NCBI GenBank assembly: GCA_016779005.1
Contig: JADHOL010000020.1
Span: 1 to 33,710 of the forward strand
Source of the DNA: Alphaproteobacteria bacterium
GTDB lineage: Bacteria > Pseudomonadota > Alphaproteobacteria > Puniceispirillales > Puniceispirillaceae
Length of the DNA stretch: 33,710 bases
Reading direction: 5' to 3'
Position 1 is the stretch's first letter. Every line of letters starts with the position of its first letter. The notes under the pieces were generated by a model that ran no database searches, was not told the DNA's origin, and saw only the letters and a list, made by a program, of their open reading frames with translations. Of the stretch, positions 7,615-16,537 are shown piece after piece. The translations under genes and the position numbers were made by a program.

Positions 7615-9165
7615 ATGTCTGAACTTAATTGGTGGGAGAGCGCTATAATCTATCAGATTTATCCGCGCTCCTTTCAGGATTCAAACGCGGATGGTATCGG
7701 AGATTTGCAAGGGATAACCTCTCGCCTTGATTATATCTCAAACCTTGGCGTAGATGCTATCTGGATTAGCCCTTTCTTTAAATCACCTCAAAAAGATTTT
7801 GGATATGATGTATCAGATTATTTTGATATTGCGCCTGAGTATGGAGATTTAAAAGATTTAGAGAGGCTTATATCTAAGGCGCATTCGCTAAATATAAAAA
7901 TAATGGTGGATATAGTTGCGGCTCATTGCTCTGACCAGCATCCATATTTTCAGGAGAGCAGGCAGTCAAAAGACAACGCCAAAGCGGACTGGTTTCACTG
8001 GGTAGATGCGATGCCTGACGGAACAGCACCCACAAACTGGCTGTCATTTTTTGGCGGCTATGCTTGGAGCTGGGAGCCGCGCCGTCAGCAATATTATTTA
8101 CATAATTTTTTGGCGTCTCAGCCGAATTTCAATTTTAGCAATCCAAAAGTCCTAGATTATTTTGAAGAAATCGCCCGTTTCTGGTTTGATTTTGGGGTAG
8201 ATGGTTTTAGGCTTGATGCTGTCCATACAATCAATGCAGATAAACCACCCTTTAAAAATAATCTGGCCAATCCAGAGTTTTCTCCAGGTCCTTTGCCATT
8301 AGACCAGCAACCATTCTTTCGGCAACTACATGATTCCGCACAGCTTAATCAGCCATCAATACAAGAATTTAGTTCACGAATGAGACAGGTAGCTGATAGC
8401 TATGACGACCGTTTTCTTATGGGAGAGGTTGACGGTGATAATGATGATGCGATGAAGGTGAGTGAGACTTTTACCCAGAGCAACAGATTACATGCGACTT
8501 ATAATTTTGACTTGCTTGAATGGGAAGGCCTTACAATCCAAGAAATGAAGGATGTGATAGATAATGCTGTGAGCACATTTAACGGTACAGGGAAGCTTTG
8601 TTTTGCATTCTCAAACCATGATGTGCCTCGTTCAATTTCACGCCAGATTGCCCCATTAAATGTAAAGAGGGAAGATAGTAAAGATTTGCAGTTGCTACTT
8701 TTAAAATTAGAGAGCTGTTTAATTGGGTCTACATGTATCTATCAGGGAGAGGAGCTTGCATTTGAAGATGTAACAGATATTCCTCTTGAGAAAATGCAAG
8801 ATCCGTGGGGAATTGAATTTGCAGCTACCTTTCCTGGCCGTGATACTTGTCGCACCCCCATGGTATGGGATGCAAGCGCGCCCAATGGCGGTTTTTCAGA
8901 TGCCAATCAAACATGGTTGCCAATTGGAAAACAGCATTTTAAACAGGCTGCCTTGGGCGAGGTTAAGAAACCAGATTCTATTTATAATTCTTTCTCCGAA
9001 TTTCTGGCATGGCGTAAAAGCCAACCTGCATTCATGCAGGCAAACACTATGACAAAGCTGTCGGGAAGCGATAGGCAGATTATATTTGACCGTATTTCAG
9101 AGCAACAAACGTTGCGTTGTTGTTTTGATTTTGATACTTTGACAGCTTCATTTGAGGAGATTTAA
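7615..9165 (+). CDS. aglA: GH13 alpha-glucosidase, AglA-like
   Basis: A 516-residue cytosolic GH13 enzyme with no signal peptide, expected to hydrolyse imported alpha-glucosides to glucose. The catalytic nucleophile is Asp201 in DGFRLDAVH, the acid/base is Glu271 in MGEVDG, and the transition-state stabiliser is Asp336 in SNHDVPR. Conserved region I reads DIVAAHCSDQHP (99-110): the usual Asn before His is Ala, a position that is Ser in several alphaproteobacterial AglA proteins, so this is probably a subfamily trait and not a defect. The C-terminal beta domain is short. The gene ends directly at the ATP-binding gene start. Substrate range (sucrose, maltose, trehalose or glucosylglycerol) cannot be decided from sequence. 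Confidence 0.92.
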   Translation: MSELNWWESAIIYQIYPRSFQDSNADGIGDLQGITSRLDYISNLGVDAIWISPFFKSPQKDFGYDVSDYFDIAPEYGDLKDLERLISKAHSLNIKIMVDIVAAHCSDQHPYFQESRQSKDNAKADWFHWVDAMPDGTAPTNWLSFFGGYAWSWEPRRQQYYLHNFLASQPNFNFSNPKVLDYFEEIARFWFDFGVDGFRLDAVHTINADKPPFKNNLANPEFSPGPLPLDQQPFFRQLHDSAQLNQPSIQEFSSRMRQVADSYDDRFLMGEVDGDNDDAMKVSETFTQSNRLHATYNFDLLEWEGLTIQEMKDVIDNAVSTFNGTGKLCFAFSNHDVPRSISRQIAPLNVKREDSKDLQLLLLKLESCLIGSTCIYQGEELAFEDVTDIPLEKMQDPWGIEFAATFPGRDTCRTPMVWDASAPNGGFSDANQTWLPIGKQHFKQAALGEVKKPDSIYNSFSEFLAWRKSQPAFMQANTMTKLSGSDRQIIFDRISEQQTLRCCFDFDTLTASFEEI

Positions 9166-10227
9166 ATGACACAGGTTGAGCTAAAAAATGTGTATAAATC
9201 CTTTGGAAAAACAGAGGTTATACAGAATGTCAACTTGGAGATCGAAAAAGGGGAGTTTGTTGTATTTGTGGGTCCTTCAGGATGCGGTAAATCAACGCTA
9301 CTTCGGCTCATTGCGGGCCTTGAAACACTCTCAAGTGGCGAGATTGAAATAGCGGATAAATCGGTAACAGATTTGCCGCCGTCAAAGCGTGGAATAGCGA
9401 TGGTATTTCAATCCTATGCGCTTTATCCTCATATGACTGTTTTTAACAATATGGCGTTCTCTCTAAATCTTCAGGGTATGACAAAATCTGAGGTCAAAGA
9501 CCGTGTGGATACAGCGGCTAAGATTTTGCAGATGGAGCATCTTTTGGAACGCAGGCCAGCTGCTTTATCAGGCGGCCAGCGTCAACGTGTTGCAATCGGG
9601 CGAGCCATCGTTCGTAACCCAGAGGTGTTTTTATTTGATGAGCCATTATCCAATTTAGACGCTGCATTAAGGCATGATACCAGAGTTGAGATAGCAAAAC
9701 TTCATCATCATCTTGGCGCAACCACCATTTATGTAACCCATGACCAGATAGAGGCGATGACACTTGCAGACAAAATAGTAGTCTTAAAAGATGGAGAGGT
9801 CATGCAAGTAGGCGCTCCGATGGACTTGTTTAATCATCCTGCCAATGAGTTTGTTGCGGGCTTTCTAGGGTCGCCAAAAATGAATTTCTTTGATGGTACT
9901 ATAACGAATGTGGGCAAAGATACAGGCAAAGCAGATTTCAAAGGGGATAGCCTTGATCTTAAAAATATAAAGCTGGTCTCTTCTCAAAAAGGTAAATCAG
10001 ACGACGTTCGACTTGGTATTAGGCCGCAACATCTGCACATTGATCCAAAAGGTATCTTAAAAGGTCAGATTACACTTATTGAAAAATTGGGAATTGAGAC
10101 AATAGTAGAGCTTATTACGGTAAAGGAAAAACTGCCCTTTCGCTTTGTAACCATTGAAACCCCGGAAATAACGGTTGGTCGGGAAATCAGTTTTAGCTTT
10201 GATGCCTCTAAAGCGCATCTTTTTTAG
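9166..10227 (+). CDS. aglK: Sugar ABC transporter ATP-binding protein, AglK/UgpC/MalK type
   Basis: A 353-residue ATPase that powers the importer. Walker [10 protein letters not shown] is at 36-44, the Q-loop at about 82, signature LSGGQ at 134-138, Walker B FLFDEP at 155-160, D-loop SNLD at 162-165 and H-loop His192. The C-terminal third (from about 235) is a TOBE/MOP-like regulatory domain as in MalK. The ATG at 9166 directly follows the preceding stop codon, so translation is coupled. It likely pairs with the two permeases just upstream; MalK-type ATPases can also serve other sugar importers. Confidence 0.95.
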   Translation: MTQVELKNVYKSFGKTEVIQNVNLEIEKGEFVVFVGPSGCGKSTLLRLIAGLETLSSGEIEIADKSVTDLPPSKRGIAMVFQSYALYPHMTVFNNMAFSLNLQGMTKSEVKDRVDTAAKILQMEHLLERRPAALSGGQRQRVAIGRAIVRNPEVFLFDEPLSNLDAALRHDTRVEIAKLHHHLGATTIYVTHDQIEAMTLADKIVVLKDGEVMQVGAPMDLFNHPANEFVAGFLGSPKMNFFDGTITNVGKDTGKADFKGDSLDLKNIKLVSSQKGKSDDVRLGIRPQHLHIDPKGILKGQITLIEKLGIETIVELITVKEKLPFRFVTIETPEITVGREISFSFDASKAHLF

Positions 10228-10239
10228 TTCCTAAAAAGT

Positions 10240-11580
10240 ATGTCCTTATCACTTGATACACATATTCAAAGATTACCAAAGGATTTCTTATTTGGTGTTG
10301 CTACATCCTCTTACCAGATTGAAGGCTCTGACTTTGGAAATTGTGGTTTGTCGCACTGGGATGAATTTGCAAAACAATCTGGCCGTGTGTTTAACAATGA
10401 TGATGGTTCTATTGCTTGTGACCATTATCATCTTTGGGAATCAGATTTAGATTTGGTGCGTGATGCAGGCTTTAAAGCCTATCGTTTTTCGTTTTCATGG
10501 CCACGGCTTCTCCCAGAGAATGCAAAGACAGTAAATCCAGATGGAATAGCATTCTATGACAGACTAATAGACGGTATGTTAGAGAGAGGCATTCAGCCAT
10601 TTGCGACCTTATATCACTGGGATCTACCTGCAAGGTACGCCCAGAAAGGCGGCTGGCAAATGCGTGATACCGCAAATTATTTTGCAGATTATACAGATTT
10701 AGTAATGCGCCATTTTGGCGATAGGCTTTTCTCTATAGCACCTATTAACGAGCCTTGGTGTGTGTCTTGGCTAAGTCATTATTGGGGGCACCACGCGCCA
10801 GGAGTTCAATCTATTTCTGCTGCCGCGAGATCCATGCATTATATCCAGTTAGCACATGGTCTCTCTATTCAGGTGATGCGCTCACATAATCATAACTATC
10901 TTGGTTGTGTTTTGAATAAAGAATATGCAGTTCCATTTGATGAAACAGAAGAGGCTGCAAATTCAACCCATCTATTTGATGGTATTTATAATCGATGGTT
11001 TGATGAGTCTATTTTTAATGGGACATATCCTGAAGAGGTATTAACCTTATTTGACGGTCATATGCCAGATAACTATATCAATGATATGGCGATAATTAAG
11101 GAGCCTCTTGATTGGGTGGGCACTAATTATTATACGCGCTCTTTGATACAACCAGATAAATCAGAACCTAATATCGGATTTAAATGCGTAAGAGGCAATT
11201 TGCCCAAGACAGATATGGGCTGGGAGATAGCGCCAGAGGGGCTAACACATTTTATCAAACGTACAACACATTACGCCCCTGATTTGCCTCATTATATAAC
11301 TGAAAATGGAATGGCTGCAGCAGATGATATTCGGCAAGGCAATCTTCATGATTTGGATAGAATTGATTATTTCAACAGCCATCTTGAACGAATAGCTGAT
11401 TTAAAAGCGCAAGGGGTTCATCTTGCGGGATATTTTGCATGGTCTCTTCTAGATAATTATGAATGGGCGTTTGGATATGCCAAGCGATTTGGTATCGTTC
11501 ATGTTGATTTTAGCACTCAGAAAAGAACTCCCAAATCTAGTTATCTTGCTTGGCAAAATGCCCTTGCAAACCGACCGTAA
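10240..11580 (+). CDS. GH1 beta-glucosidase
   Basis: A 446-residue family 1 glycoside hydrolase, full length for the family and without a signal peptide, so cytosolic. The acid/base is Glu171 in the INEPW motif (169-173) and the nucleophile is Glu355 in YITENG (352-357). The N-terminal GH1 signature FLFGVATSSYQIEG at 16-29 is complete. It starts 13 bases after the ATPase gene and belongs to the same operon, so the importer probably feeds both alpha- and beta-linked glucosides. The ribosome binding site is weak (no clear purine run before 10240). Beta-glucosidase is the best guess; beta-galactosidase or fucosidase activity is common in this family. Confidence 0.92.
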   Translation: MSLSLDTHIQRLPKDFLFGVATSSYQIEGSDFGNCGLSHWDEFAKQSGRVFNNDDGSIACDHYHLWESDLDLVRDAGFKAYRFSFSWPRLLPENAKTVNPDGIAFYDRLIDGMLERGIQPFATLYHWDLPARYAQKGGWQMRDTANYFADYTDLVMRHFGDRLFSIAPINEPWCVSWLSHYWGHHAPGVQSISAAARSMHYIQLAHGLSIQVMRSHNHNYLGCVLNKEYAVPFDETEEAANSTHLFDGIYNRWFDESIFNGTYPEEVLTLFDGHMPDNYINDMAIIKEPLDWVGTNYYTRSLIQPDKSEPNIGFKCVRGNLPKTDMGWEIAPEGLTHFIKRTTHYAPDLPHYITENGMAAADDIRQGNLHDLDRIDYFNSHLERIADLKAQGVHLAGYFAWSLLDNYEWAFGYAKRFGIVHVDFSTQKRTPKSSYLAWQNALANRP

Positions 11581-11587
11581 CAGTTAG

Positions 11588-12739
11588 ATGAGTGCATCTA
11601 GATTTTCCAAAGACTGGGTGATGGTTGCGAGTGCTTTTATTCTAAGTGGGAGCACTTTTGGAATATGGGCATCTCGAATACCTGCTTTTGTTATTCGATT
11701 TGAGTTGAGCCCTGCAGCATTAGGCGGGTTTTTATTTATTCTGGCATTTGGGGCTATTCTCTCATTTCCGTGTTCTGGGTATCTCTCAGACAGATTTGGC
11801 GCGGTTACCATATCCAAGATACTGGCTTTTTCCTGCCTGACTGTTTTTGTATGTTTGCCGTTAGCCGGTAATATACTTTTTTTTGGGCTATTTCTGTTTT
11901 TATTCGGGATGTTTAATGGCGGGCTTGATATCGCCATGAATGTTTGGGCAAGCGAAGTTCAAAAGCGATATGAGAAACAAATTTTATCATCCTTCCATGC
12001 CATGTTTAGTCTTGGCGCTGGTATAGGCGCCATTTTAGGATTTAGCGCTGCTTCAAAAGGAATGTCTATTCAGGCAAATTTTTATCTTGGAGCATTTTTC
12101 TTAATTCCTATATTAGGGATTATTTTAATGAGTGGGTGGCGCTCAGAAATTAAACAGTCAGAAGCATTTTTTAGCCAATTTGCAATCCCAAAAAAATCAC
12201 TGATATCTGTTGGCCTTATTGCCTTTTGCTCTTCTCTTGGAGAAGGCGGCGTTGCAGATTGGAGCGCTTTGTATTTAGTGCTGGTAACCCAAGCCAGTCA
12301 GGCAGATGCCGCCCTTGGATTTGCTATATTCTCGCTAGCAATGGTGATATTTCGCTTGATGGGTGATAAAATCATCGCATTATTAGGCAAGGTATCAACT
12401 GGAAGAGCATCTGCTCTCACTGCTTTTTTGGGCGCAGCCCTTGTGTTATCATCTGGTTATTATCCTATTATATTGTGCGGTCTTGCTCTTATGGGCGCGG
12501 GTTATGCTATCTTAATTCCCGTTTGTTTTAGCAGAGCAGCTGAGGAACCCTTAGTGTCTCCAGGAGCCGCAATTGCAAGTGTTTCAACACTTGGATATAG
12601 TGGATTTCTGCTTGGCCCGCCCGTATTAGGCCTTGTTGCTGAATACACATCTATGGCCTCTGTTTTTATTATATTAATGCTATTAACAGCTATTATATTT
12701 GCAGCATCAAAACAATTAGCGCCATCAAACTCAAAATGA
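11588..12739 (+). CDS. MFS transporter, YbjJ-like
   Basis: A 383-residue membrane protein with about 12 hydrophobic segments and the MFS-type loop GYLSDRFGAVTISK at about 59-72 between helices 2 and 3. Overall character resembles YbjJ/FucP-like small-molecule or sugar transporters. It begins seven bases after the beta-glucosidase stop, so it is the last gene of the sugar operon, and it converges with glycerol kinase. A role in exporting or importing a sugar or glycoside product is inferred from position. The substrate is unknown. Confidence 0.85.
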   Translation: MSASRFSKDWVMVASAFILSGSTFGIWASRIPAFVIRFELSPAALGGFLFILAFGAILSFPCSGYLSDRFGAVTISKILAFSCLTVFVCLPLAGNILFFGLFLFLFGMFNGGLDIAMNVWASEVQKRYEKQILSSFHAMFSLGAGIGAILGFSAASKGMSIQANFYLGAFFLIPILGIILMSGWRSEIKQSEAFFSQFAIPKKSLISVGLIAFCSSLGEGGVADWSALYLVLVTQASQADAALGFAIFSLAMVIFRLMGDKIIALLGKVSTGRASALTAFLGAALVLSSGYYPIILCGLALMGAGYAILIPVCFSRAAEEPLVSPGAAIASVSTLGYSGFLLGPPVLGLVAEYTSMASVFIILMLLTAIIFAASKQLAPSNSK

Positions 12740-12784
12740 CATCTATTTTTGAAACCGCATTATGCTATTACTAGTAGATGCAAT

Positions 12785-14272
12785 TTATGAAACAGATAAT
12801 CGTGTTTTCATAACAGATTGATACCAGCCAGAAGTTAAATTTCGGCGGGCAGAAGGCGCCATAGTTGAATGGAAGCGTCTATCAAGATTCCATGATAATG
12901 CAGTATCCTCAATAGCGCTGAATTTGCCATCTGCTACCCCAGCTAACATCGCTGCGCCAAGGGCGGTTGTTTCTAATTGCGTGGGACGTTCAACCGTAAT
13001 ATCTATAATATCTGATAAAAATCGCATTAGCCAATTATTGGCGGCCATTCCGCCATCGACTTTCAGATTAGTGGGGCTCATGCCATCTTGTGCCATAGCA
13101 GATATCAAATCATTTGTCTGATAAGCAACTGCTTCAAGTGCCGCTCTTATAAAATGCTCTGGGCCTGTATCTCTGGTAATTCCATAAATTGCCCCTCTTG
13201 CGTCAGGGGACCAGTAAGGTGCGCCTAGTCCGGTAAATGCAGGAACCATATAAAGACTATGATTACTTGTAAGCTCGGAGGCAATTTTTTCAGACTGGCT
13301 TGCATCATCTAGTAGGCCAATTCCATCGCGAAGCCATTGGACAACAGCGCCAGCAATAAAAATCGAGCCTTCCATTGCATAAGTTTGCTTCTGATTAATT
13401 TGTAATCCGATGGTTGTTAATAACCGATTTGAGGATTTTACGATTTGCTCTCCCGTATTTAAAATAACAAAGCAACCAGTGCCGAAGGTAGCTTTAACAG
13501 CGCCTGGATAAAAGCAGGCTTGACCAACAGCCGCACTTTGCTGATCTCCAATAGCTGATAAAATAGGCAGCTGTTTTGTAAGGCCTGCTTTTGCGCTTCC
13601 TAAATTTCCAGCACAATCTGTGATTTCTGGAAGAACAGCCATGGGCACATTAAATAACGCACATAATTTTTCGTCCCATTTTGCTGTTTTTATGTTTAAG
13701 AGGCTTGTTCTAGAAGCGTTTGTTGCATCGCTGATATGCCGCTCACCATTAGTAAGACGCCATATTAAAAATGTCTCAATAGTGCCAAATGCAAGCTCAC
13801 CTTTTTCAGCGCGCGCTCTTGCGCCGTCTACATTATCAAGTATCCAAGCAATTTTTGAAGCGCTAAAATAAGGATCGATAACAAGACCTGCTCTATCCGC
13901 TATTTCATCCTCACGCCCATTTGCAATAAGCGCCTGACATTGTTTGGAGGTGCGCCTATCTTGCCAAACAATGGCCCTATGAATAGGCGTGCCTGATTTG
14001 CGATCCCAAATAAGGGTTGTTTCGCGCTGATTGGTGATGCCAATTCCAACAACATTAGCACCAGCTTTTTCAGCCTCCAAGAGAGCCTGATTGGCAACGC
14101 TACAAACAGAATCCCAGATTTCATCCCCATCATGTTCAACCCATCCAGAATTTGGGAAATACTGAGTAAATTCTTTTTGTGCGTGAGCAATAATGTCACC
14201 AGTATCAAGATTAAAAACAATCGCTCTGCTGCTTGTAGTTCCCTGATCAATCGAAAGATAAACTCTGCTCAT
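12785..14272 (-). CDS. glpK: Glycerol kinase
   Basis: A 495-residue FGGY-family kinase that converts glycerol and ATP to sn-glycerol 3-phosphate in the cytosol. Recognisable blocks are the phosphate-binding SIDQGTTSSRAIVF at 7-20, GITNQRETTLIWDR at about 78-91, IVWQDRR at about 101-107, ATFGTGCF, and LKVDGGMAANNWLM near 405-418. Length equals the usual 495-505. No glpF or glpD is adjacent. It is convergent with the sugar operon, which encodes glycosidases, so it could capture glycerol released from glycerol glycosides (glucosylglycerol, or a sulfoquinovosyl glycerol). That link is inference; the enzyme call is firm. Confidence 0.97.
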   Translation of the reverse strand: MSRVYLSIDQGTTSSRAIVFNLDTGDIIAHAQKEFTQYFPNSGWVEHDGDEIWDSVCSVANQALLEAEKAGANVVGIGITNQRETTLIWDRKSGTPIHRAIVWQDRRTSKQCQALIANGREDEIADRAGLVIDPYFSASKIAWILDNVDGARARAEKGELAFGTIETFLIWRLTNGERHISDATNASRTSLLNIKTAKWDEKLCALFNVPMAVLPEITDCAGNLGSAKAGLTKQLPILSAIGDQQSAAVGQACFYPGAVKATFGTGCFVILNTGEQIVKSSNRLLTTIGLQINQKQTYAMEGSIFIAGAVVQWLRDGIGLLDDASQSEKIASELTSNHSLYMVPAFTGLGAPYWSPDARGAIYGITRDTGPEHFIRAALEAVAYQTNDLISAMAQDGMSPTNLKVDGGMAANNWLMRFLSDIIDITVERPTQLETTALGAAMLAGVADGKFSAIEDTALSWNLDRRFHSTMAPSARRNLTSGWYQSVMKTRLSVS

Positions 14273-14337
14273 CGTCTCAGTTCTCCTAAAATGAACGCAT
14301 TTCTGTTACTAATTCATCTGATAGTAATCAATGCTGC

Positions 14338-15345
14338 TTAATTATTATAGTAAGACACATACCATTTTACGAAATTTTCTACCCCTTGCTCTACAGAGGT
14401 GCTTGGCTTAAATCCAGTCCAATTTTCTAGCTTTGTTGTGTCGGCAGCAGTTGCTAATACATCTCCTGGTTGGACAGGAATAAAGTTCTTCTCAGCCGTT
14501 CTGCCTAATGCTTTTTCAAGCGCAGAAATATAATCCATCAGCGGTGTTGGACTTCCATTACCGATATTAAAAATGCGCCAGGGGCTATTACTCGTGCTTG
14601 CATCTGGCTGGTAGGTATTATAATCAGCATTAGCGGTTGTAGGGGTGTCAACTAGGCGGTTAATAGCCTGAACCACATCATCAATATAGGTGAAATCTCG
14701 TATCATCTTGCCGTGATTATAAATATCAATTGGTTTGTTCTCAAGAATGGCTTTGGTAAATAAGAACAGTGCCATATCGGGGCGTCCCCATGGACCATAG
14801 ACAGTAAAAAACCGAAGTCCGGTGGTTGGAAGCTGGAATAAATGACTATAGCTGTGAGCCATTACTTCATTGGCTTTTTTTGTTGCGCCATATAATGATA
14901 CTGGATGATCTGTGTTATGTATTTCTTTAAATGGTTTGTCATCATTTGAGCCATAAATTGAGGATGAACTAGCATAGATAAGATGCGATATTTCCTGTTG
15001 TCTGCATGCTTCAAGTATATTTAAAAAGCCAGTAAGATTACTATTTGCGTAGGCGTCTGGGTCAATCAGGCTATATCTCACGCCTGCTTGCGCTGCAAGA
15101 TGAATGACGCAGTCCGCTCGTACCTCAGCAAAAATCTCCATGGTCGCTTCTTTATCAGCGATATCCTGCTTATAGAATGTGAAATCCTCAAACTGTGTTA
15201 GGCATTCTAGTCTTTTCTGCTTTAGGGTTTGATCATAATAAGCATTAAGATTATCGATACCAGTTATGCTATGTCCGCTATCGAGTAAATTTTTGCAAAC
15301 ATGCATTCCGATAAAACCAGCAGCTCCCGTAACGATAATGTTCAT
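14338..15345 (-). CDS. UDP-glucuronate 4-epimerase-like NAD-dependent epimerase
   Basis: A 335-residue short-chain dehydrogenase/epimerase. Rossmann motif TGAAGFIG is at 6-13, the serine motif YASSSSIYG is near 120-128, and the catalytic YxxxK is in SLYGATKKANE at about 148-158. AQAGVRYSLIDPDAYANSNL is typical of bacterial UDP-glucuronate 4-epimerases, which make UDP-galacturonate for surface polysaccharides. I choose the ATG at 15345 and not an in-frame ATG 60 bases upstream, because AGGG at about 15351-15354 is well spaced and residue 1 then opens the Rossmann strand. It is divergent from the heptose genes. A UDP-glucose 4-epimerase or related nucleotide-sugar enzyme is the alternative. Confidence 0.88.
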   Translation of the reverse strand: MNIIVTGAAGFIGMHVCKNLLDSGHSITGIDNLNAYYDQTLKQKRLECLTQFEDFTFYKQDIADKEATMEIFAEVRADCVIHLAAQAGVRYSLIDPDAYANSNLTGFLNILEACRQQEISHLIYASSSSIYGSNDDKPFKEIHNTDHPVSLYGATKKANEVMAHSYSHLFQLPTTGLRFFTVYGPWGRPDMALFLFTKAILENKPIDIYNHGKMIRDFTYIDDVVQAINRLVDTPTTANADYNTYQPDASTSNSPWRIFNIGNGSPTPLMDYISALEKALGRTAEKNFIPVQPGDVLATAADTTKLENWTGFKPSTSVEQGVENFVKWYVSYYNN

Positions 15346-15530
15346 ATTAGCCCTATATCTGGTAAAAACTGTTCTATCCTTACAATAATAGACACCTAAT
15401 TCCAATTTTTATCTTGTATGAGGTGAAGGATGTACCCTGAATCTGCGAAGAAAATCTATACGGGTATTAGGGGCTGTGATTTCCAAAATAGTTAAAATAA
15501 TCGATTTATCGTTGAAATAGGATCATAAAA

Positions 15531-15581
15531 ATGACAGGTTGCTTTAGAAACCTGTTCATAAACCCTCTAAATCGAGATTAG
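15531..15581 (+). CDS. Candidate 16-codon leader ORF before heptose kinase
   Basis: ATG at 15531 opens 16 codons (MTGCFRNLFINPLNRD) ending at TAG 15579-15581, two bases before the kinase ATG. AGGA at 15519-15522 lies eight bases upstream of this ATG, whereas the kinase itself has only a weak site (CGAG). Translational coupling through this leader is plausible. Such short frames arise by chance in AT-rich DNA, so confidence is low. Confidence 0.25.
   Translation: MTGCFRNLFINPLNRD
15534..15555 (+). promoter_or_regulatory. Perfect inverted repeat in the heptose-kinase leader
   Basis: ACAGGTT (15534-15540) and AACCTGT (15549-15555) form a perfect 7-bp stem around eight bases. It lies 28 bases before the kinase ATG and inside a candidate 16-codon leader reading frame, so it could be an operator or an RNA hairpin acting on translation. 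Confidence 0.4.
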
Positions 15582-15583
15582 CT

Positions 15584-16525
15584 ATGATCCATGTAATCGG
15601 AGATATTATCCTTGATTGTTACATAAATGGAGGCGTCGACAGGGTTTCCCCAGAAGCGCCAGTGCCAATTGTTAACATACGCTCCCAAGAAAACAGGCTT
15701 GGCGGTGCTGGTAATGTTGCAAGTGTATTATCTGATTTTAAAACAAAGGTAAAAGTCTGGACAAGCTTTGCATCTGATGACGCTGGCGAGACGATTAAAA
15801 GGCTACTTCTAAATCGACAGATTGAAGTCCATAATTTTAAAACATCTGAAATATCTACTCGCAAAACGCGTATTCTAGCTGGAGGACAGCAGGTAGTAAG
15901 ACTTGATGAAGAAAAAAAATCTTTGCCTATTAGCAATGATGCTCTTACATCTATAGCATCACAGATCAATCCGAGGGATCAGGTCATTATAAGTGATTAT
16001 GATAAGGGTTTACTGCCATTTCTGGGCGATTTTTTATATGCGTTAAAACAAAAAAAAGTTGAAACCTATATCGATCCGAAAGGGTCAGATTTTGGTAAAT
16101 ATAAAAATTGCTTTTTGATTAAACCAAATATGAAAGAGCTGAGACTTGCAACCTTAGAAAAACCAGATATGGACATAGATGCCAAGGTAGGATTGTCAAT
16201 TCAGAATGCGGGTGCTGATGCCTGTCTTCTTACCAAATCAGCGGACGGAATGTCACTATATAGCGCAGATAAAAAACAGGATTTTGATATAATTTCTAGC
16301 GAAGTTTACGATGTTACAGGCGCTGGAGATACCGTGATTGCCGCTCTTGCCTTTGCGCGTAGCAAACAACTTAGTCTGACAGACGCTGCCTCTTTTTCCA
16401 ATTATTGTGCCGCCTATGCGGTTACAAAAATCGGTTGTGCACAAATGGATATCCCTGAACTGACCAATATCATGTCACAAAATGAGGCATTTCTTAATAT
16501 CCTGCCAGACAGTACCAGACAGTAA
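15584..16525 (+). CDS. rfaE1: D-glycero-beta-D-manno-heptose-7-phosphate kinase (RfaE domain I type)
   Basis: A 313-residue PfkB-family kinase equivalent to the N-terminal domain of HldE. It phosphorylates D-glycero-D-manno-heptose 7-phosphate at C1 in ADP-heptose synthesis for lipopolysaccharide inner core. The start VIGDIILDCYINGGV and RVSPEAPVPIVN at about 20-31 are RfaE1 hallmarks, followed by LGGAGNVA and the anion-hole/catalytic DVTGAGDT near 244-251. In E. coli kinase and adenylyltransferase are fused in a protein of about 477 residues; here they are two genes 12 bases apart. Translation may be coupled to a short leader frame. gmhA, gmhB and hldD are not in the window. Confidence 0.9.
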   Translation: MIHVIGDIILDCYINGGVDRVSPEAPVPIVNIRSQENRLGGAGNVASVLSDFKTKVKVWTSFASDDAGETIKRLLLNRQIEVHNFKTSEISTRKTRILAGGQQVVRLDEEKKSLPISNDALTSIASQINPRDQVIISDYDKGLLPFLGDFLYALKQKKVETYIDPKGSDFGKYKNCFLIKPNMKELRLATLEKPDMDIDAKVGLSIQNAGADACLLTKSADGMSLYSADKKQDFDIISSEVYDVTGAGDTVIAALAFARSKQLSLTDAASFSNYCAAYAVTKIGCAQMDIPELTNIMSQNEAFLNILPDSTRQ

Positions 16526-16537
16526 AGGATAAGAGGG

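Noticed and set aside
7912-7944. GH13 region I of the alpha-glucosidase lacks the usual Asn before His
   Set aside because: Ser or Ala at this place is found in other alphaproteobacterial AglA proteins, and all three catalytic residues are intact, so it is not taken as an inactive enzyme.
12740-12780. CATCTA...TAGATG inverted repeat between the MFS and glpK gene ends
   Set aside because: Six-bp arms around a 29-base loop and no T-run; too weak for a terminator call.
14306-14327. TTACTA/TAGTAA inverted repeat downstream of the epimerase gene
   Set aside because: Only A/T-rich 6-bp arms, no T-run on either strand, likely chance in AT-rich DNA.
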